DNA of 37,831 nt from Actinomycetes bacterium (lineage in GTDB: Bacteria; Actinomycetota; Actinomycetes; Mycobacteriales; Cryptosporangiaceae). The stretch lies in the NCBI GenBank assembly GCA_025963185.1, contig JAOPVE010000320.1, positions 1-37,831 on the forward strand, in the 5' to 3' direction. The notes under the pieces were generated by a model. That model made no database searches, was not told where the DNA came from, and saw only the letters and a list, made by a program, of their open reading frames with translations. The translations under genes were made by a program, and so were the position numbers. This document shows positions 1 through 6,668 of the stretch, piece after piece; positions within the stretch are counted from its first letter, which is position 1; the number at the start of each line of letters is the position of its first letter.

Positions 1-573
1 CGGGCGCACCGGCGGGAGCGCGCCGACGCGCTCCTGCTCGGCGCGGCCCTAGACGCGGTTGCGGGGCTGGCCGCGGACTTGCGAGCCGGTCAGCTGCCCG
101 CCCGCGCCCTGGTGGCCGCCCTCACCGCCATCGACGGCGCCGCAGGCCCGCACAGCGTGCTCACCATGGCCGCCGCCGAGGCCGACTCTCCGGTCGCCGT
201 TGCCGCGGCCCTGCGCTCGGCCGACGAGCCCGCCCTGGCCGGGGTGCTCGGCCGGCTCGCGGCGATCTGGTCACTCGCCGACTCGGGGGTCCCGATGGCC
301 GATCTGCTCGACCTGCTCGACGCCGAACTCCGCGCCCGCCGCAGAGCGGGGGAGAAGACGGCGGCGCAACTGGCGGCGGCACGAATGACCGCCGCGCTGC
401 TCGGCGCACTGCCCGCCGTGGGCCTGGTCCTCGGGCAGCTCACCGGTGCCCACCCGGTCCGCGTCCTGCTGCACACGGTCCCGGGCGGTGTCTGCGCGGT
501 GGTCGCGATGGCGCTGCACGTCGCCGGGGCCGTCTGGGTCCAGCGGATCGTCACCGGGGCGGTGCTCCGATGA
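1..573 (+). CDS. TadB-like type II secretion F-domain protein (5' partial)
   Basis: The reading frame is open from base 1, so the start lies upstream; the TTG at 79 is only the first start-like codon inside the window. The visible 190 residues end in two hydrophobic segments (from about position 385 on) after an alanine-rich helical region. This is the shape of the C-terminal half of a T2SS F / TadB inner-membrane platform protein of the Flp (tad) pilus machine. The assignment rests mainly on neighbours: the stop overlaps the next start as ATGA (570-573), and that gene is a second F-domain protein, followed by a Flp-like pilin and TadE-like genes. TadB and TadC form the membrane platform on which the TadA ATPase works. 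The TadA gene would lie upstream, outside the window. Confidence 0.75.
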   Translation, partial: RAHRRERADALLLGAALDAVAGLAADLRAGQLPARALVAALTAIDGAAGPHSVLTMAAAEADSPVAVAAALRSADEPALAGVLGRLAAIWSLADSGVPMADLLDLLDAELRARRRAGEKTAAQLAAARMTAALLGALPAVGLVLGQLTGAHPVRVLLHTVPGGVCAVVAMALHVAGAVWVQRIVTGAVLR

Positions 574-1328
574 GCGGAGTCCACGCCGCCGCGCCACAGC
601 TGGCGGCCGTGTTCGCGCTGGTACTGGCCGCGCTGGTGGCGATCACCGCGCCTGGCCGATCGAGGCGCCGATCGAGGCGGCGGCTCGCCAAGCTCGTCGC
701 GCACCCGGAAACACCGCGTGACACTCCGAGCCCCAAGTTGCGCTGGCTCGCCGGCGCCGCTGGTGGCGTGTCCGCCGCGGTCCTGGTCGGCGGGTGGGCC
801 GGCGCGGGCACTGGGGTCCTCGTCGCGGTGGTCCTCGTTCGCGTTCTGAGCCGGCTGGAGCCACGATCCGTGCGGGTGCGGCGCGAGGCCATGGAGGCCG
901 ACCTGCCCTTCGCGGCGGATCTGCTCGGTGCCGCACTCCGATCCGGCGCGCCCGTCGCCAGGGCACTGGACGGTGTAGCCACGGCCGTCGGCGGGCCGCT
1001 CGGCGAGCAACTGGCGGCGTCCTCGCGCCTGGCCGGGCTCGGCGCGCCGGCTGCGGAGGTGTGGCAGCCCGTCGCGGCCGCGGTCCCTGGCGCTCGTGGC
1101 CTGGCTGGAGCGGCGATCCGGTCGGCCGACAGCGGATCCGCGATCGCCGGTGCCTGTACCCGCGCGGCCGCAGAACTACGGGCCGGGCGATCGGCCAGCA
1201 CGGATGCCGCGGCGCGGCGCGCGGAGGTCCTCGTCGTCCTCCCGCTCGGCTGCTGCTTCCTGCCGGCGTTCGTCCTGATCGGAATCGTGCCGGTGGTCCT
1301 GGGAGTGCTCCATGACGTCCTGGGCTGA
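570..1328 (+). CDS. TadC-like type II secretion F-domain membrane protein
   Basis: A 252-residue protein starting at the ATG of an ATGA overlap with the preceding tadB-like gene, so the two are probably translationally coupled. It has an N-terminal membrane segment (about residues 10-25), an arginine-rich loop, a second hydrophobic stretch (about 60-90), a cytoplasmic F-domain with the typical sequence around MEADLPFAADLL, and a C-terminal membrane segment ending in a string of V, I, L and G. The length and the paired arrangement fit TadC, the second platform protein of the tad pilus or competence-like secretion system of actinobacteria. About 50 bp separate it from the pilin gene, so all five genes here are probably one operon. 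Confidence 0.8.
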   Translation: MSGVHAAAPQLAAVFALVLAALVAITAPGRSRRRSRRRLAKLVAHPETPRDTPSPKLRWLAGAAGGVSAAVLVGGWAGAGTGVLVAVVLVRVLSRLEPRSVRVRREAMEADLPFAADLLGAALRSGAPVARALDGVATAVGGPLGEQLAASSRLAGLGAPAAEVWQPVAAAVPGARGLAGAAIRSADSGSAIAGACTRAAAELRAGRSASTDAAARRAEVLVVLPLGCCFLPAFVLIGIVPVVLGVLHDVLG

Positions 1329-1381
1329 CACCGGCGTACCGCACCTGCCGGGACCGTCCCGGCCGGAGAGGGGAGGAACCC

Positions 1382-1564
1382 ATGTCCGTTCATGGCCTGG
1401 TGGATCGGCTGCGCCTGCAAGGAGACGAGGGGATGAGCACGGCCGAGTACGCGGTCGGCACGGTGGCCGCGGTCGCCTTCGCCACGCTGCTGTACAAGGT
1501 CGTGACCAGCCCGGGGATCCAGGAGTCGCTGCAGGCCATCATCAGCGGCGCCCTGAAGTCCTGA
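1382..1564 (+). CDS. Flp-type pilin, DUF4244 family
   Basis: A 60-residue protein with a strong ribosome-binding site (GGGAGG, 1371-1376, five bases before the ATG). It has a prepilin signature: a 17-residue leader ending in glycine, then MSTAEY with the glutamate at +5 and tyrosine at +6 of the mature protein, and a hydrophobic run (about residues 25-40). This matches the G^XXXXEY processing site of Flp pilins, cut by a TadV-type peptidase, and the DUF4244 family found next to TadB/C and TadE genes in actinobacteria. The mature pilin would be about 43 residues. The stop overlaps the next start (TGATG at 1562-1566). It is probably the major subunit of the pilus assembled by the flanking proteins. 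Confidence 0.85.
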   Translation: MSVHGLVDRLRLQGDEGMSTAEYAVGTVAAVAFATLLYKVVTSPGIQESLQAIISGALKS

Positions 1565-1953
1565 TGGCGATCCCCGCCGGCGCTCGCTGGCACCGATGGC
1601 GTTCGCTCCGCGGCGCCGGCGGGGACGCCGGGTCGGCCACCGCAGAGATGGCGGTGGCGCTCCCGGCGCTCATCGTGGTGCTGGTCGCCGCCCTCGCCGC
1701 GGTGTCCGCCGTGACCGCGCAACTGCGGTGCGCCGACGCCGCGTCCCGGGCGGCCCGCCTCGCTGCCCGTGGCGAGCCCACCGGGGCCGCGTTGGGCTCG
1801 GCACCCGGTGGCGCGCGGCTCGCGCTGTCCCGGTCCGGCGGAGAGGTCTCGGCAACGGTCACGATCCGGTGGTCGCTGGGTCCGCACCTGCCGGGCGTCG
1901 AGCTGTCGGCGGCCGCGGTCGCCGAGGCCGAGCCCGGGGAGCCCCAGTCGTGA
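1564..1953 (+). CDS. TadE-like minor pilin
   Basis: A 129-residue protein starting at ATG 1564, which overlaps the pilin stop. After an arginine-rich N-terminus it has the TadE signature GSATAEMAVALPALI (about residues 22-36), followed by one transmembrane helix and a small extracytoplasmic domain rich in beta-type residues. TadE-like proteins are pseudopilins cleaved before the hydrophobic helix that help pilus assembly. The next gene overlaps its stop by GTGA. A start further upstream in the same frame at 1312 would run through the pilin gene and is rejected. Its length fits the Rv3655c-like members of the actinobacterial tad cluster. Confidence 0.85.
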   Translation: MAIPAGARWHRWRSLRGAGGDAGSATAEMAVALPALIVVLVAALAAVSAVTAQLRCADAASRAARLAARGEPTGAALGSAPGGARLALSRSGGEVSATVTIRWSLGPHLPGVELSAAAVAEAEPGEPQS

Positions 1954-2295
1954 ATGGACGATCGCCGGACCAGGGCTCGGCGACGATCTGGGTCCTCGGC
2001 GCCTGCGCGGTGCTCGCCGTCCTGACCGTCACGGGCCTCTCGCTCGGCACCGCGGTCCTGACCAGGCACCGCGCCGCCGCGGCGGCCGATCTGAGTGCAC
2101 TGGCGGCCGCCACACACGCCATCGAGGGACCGGACACCGCGTGCGCGGCGGCTGCCCGGATCGCGGCCCGCAACGGCGCCAGGGTCGAATCCTGCCAGCT
2201 CGACGGCCTGGACGCGCTGGTCACAGTCGTCGTCACCCCGCCGGGCCCGTGGCTGTTCGGCAGTGCAGAGGTGACGGCACGCGCGGGTCCGGTGA
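1950..2295 (+). pseudogene. second TadE-like pilus protein (Rv3654c-like), stop codon out of frame
   Basis: The gene starts at GTG 1950, overlapping the previous stop. The N-terminus has the expected DQGSATIWVLGACAVLAVLT segment: a short basic leader, a glycine/serine site and one transmembrane helix, then the RHRAAAAADLSALAAA region typical of Rv3654c-like proteins, and a small domain with two cysteines. The family usually ends in ARAGP or similar. Here ARAGP is reached at about 2290, but the next in-frame codon is GTG, and the TGA at 2293-2295 lies one base out of phase. The frame then stays open to 6014, antisense through the helicase gene, which cannot be real protein. One surplus G, as a mutation or sequence error, would explain this. 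I give the feature the expected end at the displaced TGA. Confidence 0.6.
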
Positions 2296-2327
2296 GCGCC
2301 GGTCCCGAGCCGCTGGACCGTCCCTTG

Positions 2328-2615
2328 CTACGGACCGAGCAGGAACGGATCGTCGGTCTGGGTCGCCTGAAGGCGAGCCCTGGCCCGGTTCGCGGCGCGG
2401 AACCGGCGGCGCCGCGTGATCTGGGCGCGTACCAGGGCGAGTCCGCAGGCCACCGTGAGGCCGAGGAGTACCCCCACGATCACCAGCGCCCGCGCGGAGA
2501 GATTCGGCAGGATCAGCCCGAAGAACTCGATCTCCGAGGTGCTGCCGGGAACGAGTACGACCCCGGCGAGCAGCAACGCGGCGAGGACGATCAGCAGCAG
2601 TCCGACGATGATCAT
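2328..2615 (-). CDS. small two-helix membrane protein, unknown function
   Basis: A 95-residue protein starting at ATG 2615 with a good ribosome-binding site (GGGAGGA before GAAGA). It has two transmembrane helices, about residues 2-21 and 42-62, joined by a short loop containing EIEFFGLILPNLSARA. A basic tail rich in R and A (about 64-85) ends in DDPFLLGP. The layout loosely resembles LapA/DUF1049-type small membrane proteins, but I do not recognise a family. It lies downstream of the helicase gene on the same strand with a gap of about 160 bp, and converges on the pilus operon. No function is assigned. Confidence 0.7.
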   Translation of the reverse strand: MIIVGLLLIVLAALLLAGVVLVPGSTSEIEFFGLILPNLSARALVIVGVLLGLTVACGLALVRAQITRRRRFRAANRARARLQATQTDDPFLLGP

Positions 2616-2774
2616 TCTTCGTCCTCCCGAGGCCAGCGTCCTGAGAGTGCGACCGCCGGAACTGCGCGGGCGCTGCGTCCATTCTGCCGATCCCAGTGGT
2701 GGCTCGGCGGGCGCACGGGAGATCTGGGGCCTGGGGGATCGGCGTGCCGCAGCGCCACGCCGCCGAACGCGGTG

Positions 2775-5102
2775 TCAGCTCGCCGAGGCCGTACGGACCA
2801 CCTGCGGTTCCGCGGATCGCAGCGCGGCGATCACCACGTCCAGCAGCCGCACCGCCCCGCTCTTGTCCAGCGGATCGTTGCCGTTGCCGCACTTCGGAGA
2901 CTGCACACAGGACGGACAGCCGCTTTCGCAGACGCACCCACGGATCGCGTCCCGAGTGGCGGACAGCCAGGTCAGCGCGGCCCGGTACCCGCGCTCGGCG
3001 AAGCCGGCCCCGCCGGGGTGCCCGTCGTAGACGAAGACCGTCGCGAGGCCGGTGTCGGGGTGCAGGTTCGTGGAGAGCCCGCCGATGTCCCAGCGGTCGC
3101 AGGTCGCGACCAGCGGGAGCAGCCCGATCGCGGCGTGCTCGGCCGCGTGGGCGGCGCCGGGAATGTCGTCGTGGATGTCCGCGGTGGTGAGTGCGCTGTC
3201 GCTGATCGTGTACCAGACGGCCTTGGTCCGCAGCTCCCGCGCCGGCAGGTCGAGGGGCTGCTCGTCGATGACCTGGCCGGTCACCAGGCGGCGGCGCAGG
3301 AAGCTCACGACTTGGTTCGTCACGTCGACCGTGCCGAAGCAGAGGGTGATGTCGCCAGCGGGGATCCGCTCGTCGACCGTGACGATCCGCAGGTCCGCGA
3401 TGTCCCGGGCGTGGGTGGTCCAGTCCGGATCCGCGGTGTGGACCAGTGCCACCGATCCGTCGAGGTCGAGCTCGTCGACGAGGAAGGTCTCGCCCTGGTG
3501 CAGGTAGACCGCGCCGGGGTGGACCGTGGTGTGCGCCGCACCCGCGTCACAGGTGCCCAGCAGCCGGCCCGTCGCGGCCTCGACCACGGCGACCGGCTCG
3601 CCCCCGGATCCGCGGATGTCGGCGTCCGGCCGGTCGCGCGAGATCCAGTACCAGCCGTTCGGGCGGCGCCGCAGGACCCCGGCGGACACCAGCTCGGCGA
3701 GCACCCGCCTGGCCTCATCGCCACCGAACAACGGCAGGTCGGCCTCGGTGACCGGGAGTTCGGCCGCGGCGCAGCACAGCTGTGGACCGAGCACGTACGG
3801 GTTCAGCGGATCGAGCACAGTGGCCTCGACGGGCCGCCCGAACACGGCCTCGGGATGCTGCACCAGGTACGTGTCCAGCGGATCGTCGCGCGCGACCAGC
3901 ACGGCGAGGGATCCCTGACCGGCCCGCCCCGCCCGTCCGGCCTGCTGCCAGAGGGAGGCCAGGGTGCCCGGGTACCCGGTCAGCAGGACCGCGTCGAGAC
4001 CCGTGACGTTCACGCCGAGTTCCAGCGCGTTCGTCGAGGCCACGCCCAGCAGCTCGCCGGAGGACAGCGCGGCCTCCAGCGCCCGCCGGTCCTCCCGCAG
4101 GTAACCGGCTCGGTACGCGGCGATCCGGTCGGCGATCTCCGGCGCGCTCTCGTTGAGTGCCCGGCGGGCTCCCATCGCGACGACCTCGGCTCCGCGCCGG
4201 GACCGGACGAAGGCGAGGGTCCGGGCGCCGCACGCGGCCAGGTCGGCCAGCAGGTCGGCGGACTCCGCGGTCGCCGCGCGCCGCACCGGCGCCCCGTTCT
4301 CGCCGGTCAGAGACGTGAGCGGCGGCTCCCAGAGTGCGAACGTGGTCGCTCCGCGGGGCGAGGCGTCGTCCGTCACCGCCTCCACCGGGACCCCGGTGAG
4401 GCAGCTCGCAGACGTGCCCGGGTCCGCCGAGGTGGCCGACGCGAGGATGAAGACCGGCGCCGTGCGGTACCGCGCGCAGATCCGCCGGAGCCGCCGCAGC
4501 ACGTGGGCGACGTGCGATCCGAACACCCCGCGGTAGGTGTGGCACTCGTCGATGACGACGAACTGCAGCCGCCGGAGGAAGCTCGCCCACGCCTCGTGCC
4601 GGGGGAGCAGGCTGCGGTGCAGCATGTCGGGGTTGGTGAGCACCAGCCGGGAGTGCGCGCGCACCCAGTCGCGCTCGGCGATCGGCGTGTCGCCGTCGTA
4701 AGAGGCCGGGCGGATGCCGTCCAGGTCGAGCGCGGCCAGCGCCCGCAGCTGGTCGGCCGCCAGGGCCTTGGTCGGCGAGAGGTAGAGCGCGGTCGCCTTC
4801 GGATCCGCCATCAGCGCCGCCAGTACCGGCAGCTGATAGGCGAGCGACTTTCCGGACGCCGTCCCGGTCGCCACGACCACGGACCGCCCCGCGTACGCAG
4901 CCTCGGCCGCGGCGATCTGGTGCTCCCACGGCCGGTCGATCCCGCGGGTCTGCACCGCCTCTACCAGCGCGTTCGGCGCCCAGGACGGCCAGGCGACGTG
5001 CCGGGCGGCCCGGGCGGGCACGTGCTCGACGTGGGTCACCGGATCGTCCCTGCGGCCGGCCCGGAGGCGGTCCAGCAGCGCGTCAGGAGGAGGTATGGGC
5101 AC
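2775..5102 (-). CDS. DEAD/DEAH-box helicase with DUF1998 zinc-binding C-terminus (MrfA/YprA-like)
   Basis: A superfamily 2 helicase of 775 residues from GTG 5102. An AAGG lies nine bases before this start, and the protein then begins with the family-typical LLDRL...[10 protein letters not shown]. Visible motifs are Walker [10 protein letters not shown] (about 78-86), motif Ib region [10 protein letters not shown] (about 109-118), DECH box VVIDECH (about 182-188), motif III LASATS, and motif [11 protein letters not shown]. Near the C-terminus the cysteine cluster [18 protein letters not shown] matches the metal-binding DUF1998 end of MrfA, a 3'-5' DNA helicase needed for mitomycin damage repair in Bacillus. 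The length agrees with mycobacterial Rv3649-like members. The frame is open to an upstream start at 5252, but those 50 residues look non-coding and would overlap the bldG leader. The role in repair is inferred from the family. Confidence 0.88.
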   Translation of the reverse strand: MPIPPPDALLDRLRAGRRDDPVTHVEHVPARAARHVAWPSWAPNALVEAVQTRGIDRPWEHQIAAAEAAYAGRSVVVATGTASGKSLAYQLPVLAALMADPKATALYLSPTKALAADQLRALAALDLDGIRPASYDGDTPIAERDWVRAHSRLVLTNPDMLHRSLLPRHEAWASFLRRLQFVVIDECHTYRGVFGSHVAHVLRRLRRICARYRTAPVFILASATSADPGTSASCLTGVPVEAVTDDASPRGATTFALWEPPLTSLTGENGAPVRRAATAESADLLADLAACGARTLAFVRSRRGAEVVAMGARRALNESAPEIADRIAAYRAGYLREDRRALEAALSSGELLGVASTNALELGVNVTGLDAVLLTGYPGTLASLWQQAGRAGRAGQGSLAVLVARDDPLDTYLVQHPEAVFGRPVEATVLDPLNPYVLGPQLCCAAAELPVTEADLPLFGGDEARRVLAELVSAGVLRRRPNGWYWISRDRPDADIRGSGGEPVAVVEAATGRLLGTCDAGAAHTTVHPGAVYLHQGETFLVDELDLDGSVALVHTADPDWTTHARDIADLRIVTVDERIPAGDITLCFGTVDVTNQVVSFLRRRLVTGQVIDEQPLDLPARELRTKAVWYTISDSALTTADIHDDIPGAAHAAEHAAIGLLPLVATCDRWDIGGLSTNLHPDTGLATVFVYDGHPGGAGFAERGYRAALTWLSATRDAIRGCVCESGCPSCVQSPKCGNGNDPLDKSGAVRLLDVVIAALRSAEPQVVRTASAS

Positions 5103-5226
5103 GAACAAGAGCCTTGCACGAGGCGAGGCGACTGCGGAGGGGGTCCTGCGATGGTTAGATGCGCGCAAGGAGTCCGTCGTGGGGGATTGCGGCGGCCGGT
5201 CGGTACGACGCCGTGGAGGGAGCTTC

Positions 5227-5568
5227 GTGGAGCTGTCGTTGTCGGCACGCACCCAGGGCGCGCATACAGTCCTCGAAGTCGGGGGGGAGATCGACGTCTA
5301 CACCGCCCCCCAGCTGCGCGAACGGCTCATCGAGCTGGTCGAGGGCGGCCAGGCGCACATCGTCGTGGACATGGAGCAGGTCGAGTTTCTGGACTCGACT
5401 GGGCTCGGCGTGCTGGTCGGGGGGCTGAAGCGAGTGCGGGCACACGACGGATCGCTGGCGCTGGTCTGCGCACAGGAGCGGATCCTGAAAATCTTCCGCA
5501 TCACCGGCCTCGAGAAGGTCTTCGGCATATTCCCCACCGTCGAAGAGGCCGTGGCGGCGAGCGGCTGA
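5227..5568 (+). CDS. bldG: BldG-like anti-sigma factor antagonist (STAS domain)
   Basis: The start is GTG 5227, preceded at six bases by GGAGGG (5215-5220). It gives exactly 113 residues, the length of Streptomyces BldG. The protein is a single STAS domain. The phosphorylation loop reads [20 protein letters not shown] with the phosphorylatable serine at residue 57, and the C-terminal half ([15 protein letters not shown]) is nearly identical to BldG as I remember it. In Streptomyces, BldG is needed for aerial hyphae and antibiotic production and works by binding anti-sigma factors when unphosphorylated. The next gene, seven bases on, encodes the ApgA-like partner. An in-frame start at 5095 adds 44 residues of unlikely N-terminus and is rejected. 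Confidence 0.93.
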   Translation: MELSLSARTQGAHTVLEVGGEIDVYTAPQLRERLIELVEGGQAHIVVDMEQVEFLDSTGLGVLVGGLKRVRAHDGSLALVCAQERILKIFRITGLEKVFGIFPTVEEAVAASG

Positions 5569-5575
5569 CGACCCG

Positions 5576-6070
5576 ATGCGCACCGTCCGGCTGGAGATCT
5601 CTCCGACACCTGCCCACGTGCGCACTGCCCGGCTGGTGGCCGTGGCGGTGGCGCGCCAGAGCGGTGTCCTTGAGGGGTTGCTCGACGAGATCCGGCTCGC
5701 CGTCGGCGAGGCCTGCTCGCGCGCCGTGGGGCTGCACCGCCTGCACGCGCCCGACGAGCTGGTCAGCATCGAGTTCGTCGGCGAGCCCCGATTCGGTGTC
5801 GCGGTCCGCGACTACGCGCCCGCCGAACTGGCCATGGTCGACGCCAGCCCGGATCCGTTCGCCTTACTGCACGCGTCCGCCCCCGCGCCAGCATCGGGTG
5901 ACGAGGGCGCGGCCGCCGATCCGGAACCGGCCAGCGAGCCGTTCTCCGAGGAGGCGCTCGCCGCCGGGGTGGGACTGGCGCTGCTCGCGGGGCTCGTCGA
6001 CGACGTCGAGGTGATCGCGGTCCAGGGCGGCAAGGGCTCGATCGTCCGGATGTCCTGGCCCATCGGCTGA
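5576..6070 (+). CDS. ApgA-like anti-sigma regulatory protein with HATPase fold
   Basis: A 164-residue protein, ATG seven bases after the bldG stop, so cotranscribed with it. The fold looks like the histidine-kinase-like ATPase domain of anti-sigma factors: N-terminal AHVRTARLVAVAVARQ, then the N-box region LAVGEACSRAVGLHR and a C-terminal VGLALLAGLVDDVEV...GSIVRMSWPI. The canonical N-box asparagine is replaced (EACSRAV) and the glycine-rich DxGxG box is missing (VRDYAPAEL), so ATP-dependent kinase activity towards BldG is doubtful. Between the two halves is a low-complexity insert rich in A, P, D and E (about residues 100-124). Streptomyces has a homologous gene (apgA) in the same place after bldG. 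The role as a BldG partner is inferred from context and family. Confidence 0.85.
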   Translation: MRTVRLEISPTPAHVRTARLVAVAVARQSGVLEGLLDEIRLAVGEACSRAVGLHRLHAPDELVSIEFVGEPRFGVAVRDYAPAELAMVDASPDPFALLHASAPAPASGDEGAAADPEPASEPFSEEALAAGVGLALLAGLVDDVEVIAVQGGKGSIVRMSWPIG

Positions 6071-6537
6071 CAGTCCGGCCCGCAGGCTCGCGTCACCGTT
6101 GCACGCGGCCCCGTCGGCGGGCCAACCGGCTCGGCGCCCAGCGCATCGCTCGGCGCCGGCCGGTCGGCTCGGAGGCCAGCGCATCGCTCGGGGCTCGGTC
6201 CGGTCGGTTCGTCGACCGGCCCAAGGCTCGCCGTCTGGCCCCGCGGGCTCGCCGTCTGGCCCCGCGGGCTCGGCGTCTGGCCCGTGGGAACCGCGTCTGG
6301 CCCCGCCACGCGGCCAGCCAGGCGAGTCCGCCGAGGTACCCCAGCCCAACCGGTTTGCCGCGCCAGCGAGCGGGCACGGAGAGCCGGCGGGCTGGTCGGG
6401 GCGAACGGCCGGGCAGGCTCGTGGAGCGGCGATCCGATTGGGAATCTTGATCGGTACGGACATAGCCTGGGGCATCGCAGCAGGCCGTGGAGGCTAGGTC
6501 ACGATCGCGGTGCGATCCGTGACGTTGTAGGAAGGGG
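6071..6537. other. intergenic region upstream of hppA, no convincing gene
   Basis: This stretch separates the bldG operon from hppA. Its first 240 bases are filled by two short tandem repeat families (listed separately). Frames open on both strands (for example 6099-6497 plus and 5864-6475 minus) translate to P/S/G/A- or R-rich low-complexity sequence and have no ribosome-binding site. From about 6310 to 6520 I see no gene, RNA or clear hairpin. The likely hppA promoter follows. Confidence 0.6.
6128..6308. repeat. two short tandem repeat blocks (38-bp x2, 21-bp x4)
   Basis: Block one has two copies of a 38-bp unit beginning GGCTCGG, at 6128 and 6166, both containing CCAGCGCATCGCTCGG. Block two has units of 21 bp beginning GGCTCG at 6225, 6246 and 6267, with a decayed fourth copy at about 6288; the core CCGTCTGGCCCCGCGGGCTC is identical in the first two. 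There are no unique spacers, so this is not a CRISPR. No reading frame across it has a ribosome-binding site. Confidence 0.75.
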
Positions 6538-6568
6538 TGTACAGGCTGTGGTGAGAGTCACCTAGACT
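6538..6568 (+). promoter_or_regulatory. possible hppA promoter
   Basis: A TAGACT hexamer (6563-6568) fits the actinobacterial -10 pattern TANNNT. TGTACA (6538-6543) is a candidate -35, but the 19-base spacing is long. Transcription would start near 6575 and give a leader of about 95 bases. Read by eye only. Confidence 0.35.
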
Positions 6569-6668
6569 CCCGCAAATCACAGCACCCTGGAGGGTCGGTG
6601 CTGGCTGCGCTCTGTCCGGTTCGTACCGGGCTAATGCGCCCCACGCGAAGTTCATCACAGGAGGACGC

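Noticed and set aside
1596-6014. 1472-codon plus-strand open frame
   Set aside because: After about 2290 it is antisense to a well-supported helicase and composed of low-quality residues; only the first TadE-like part (1950-2295) is credible.
6225-6308. possible CRISPR array
   Set aside because: Units are directly adjacent 21-mers without unique spacers, and no cas genes are present.
6099-6497. plus-strand ORF with repeated PSGPAGS units
   Set aside because: It only reads through the tandem DNA repeats, has no ribosome-binding site and has low-complexity composition.
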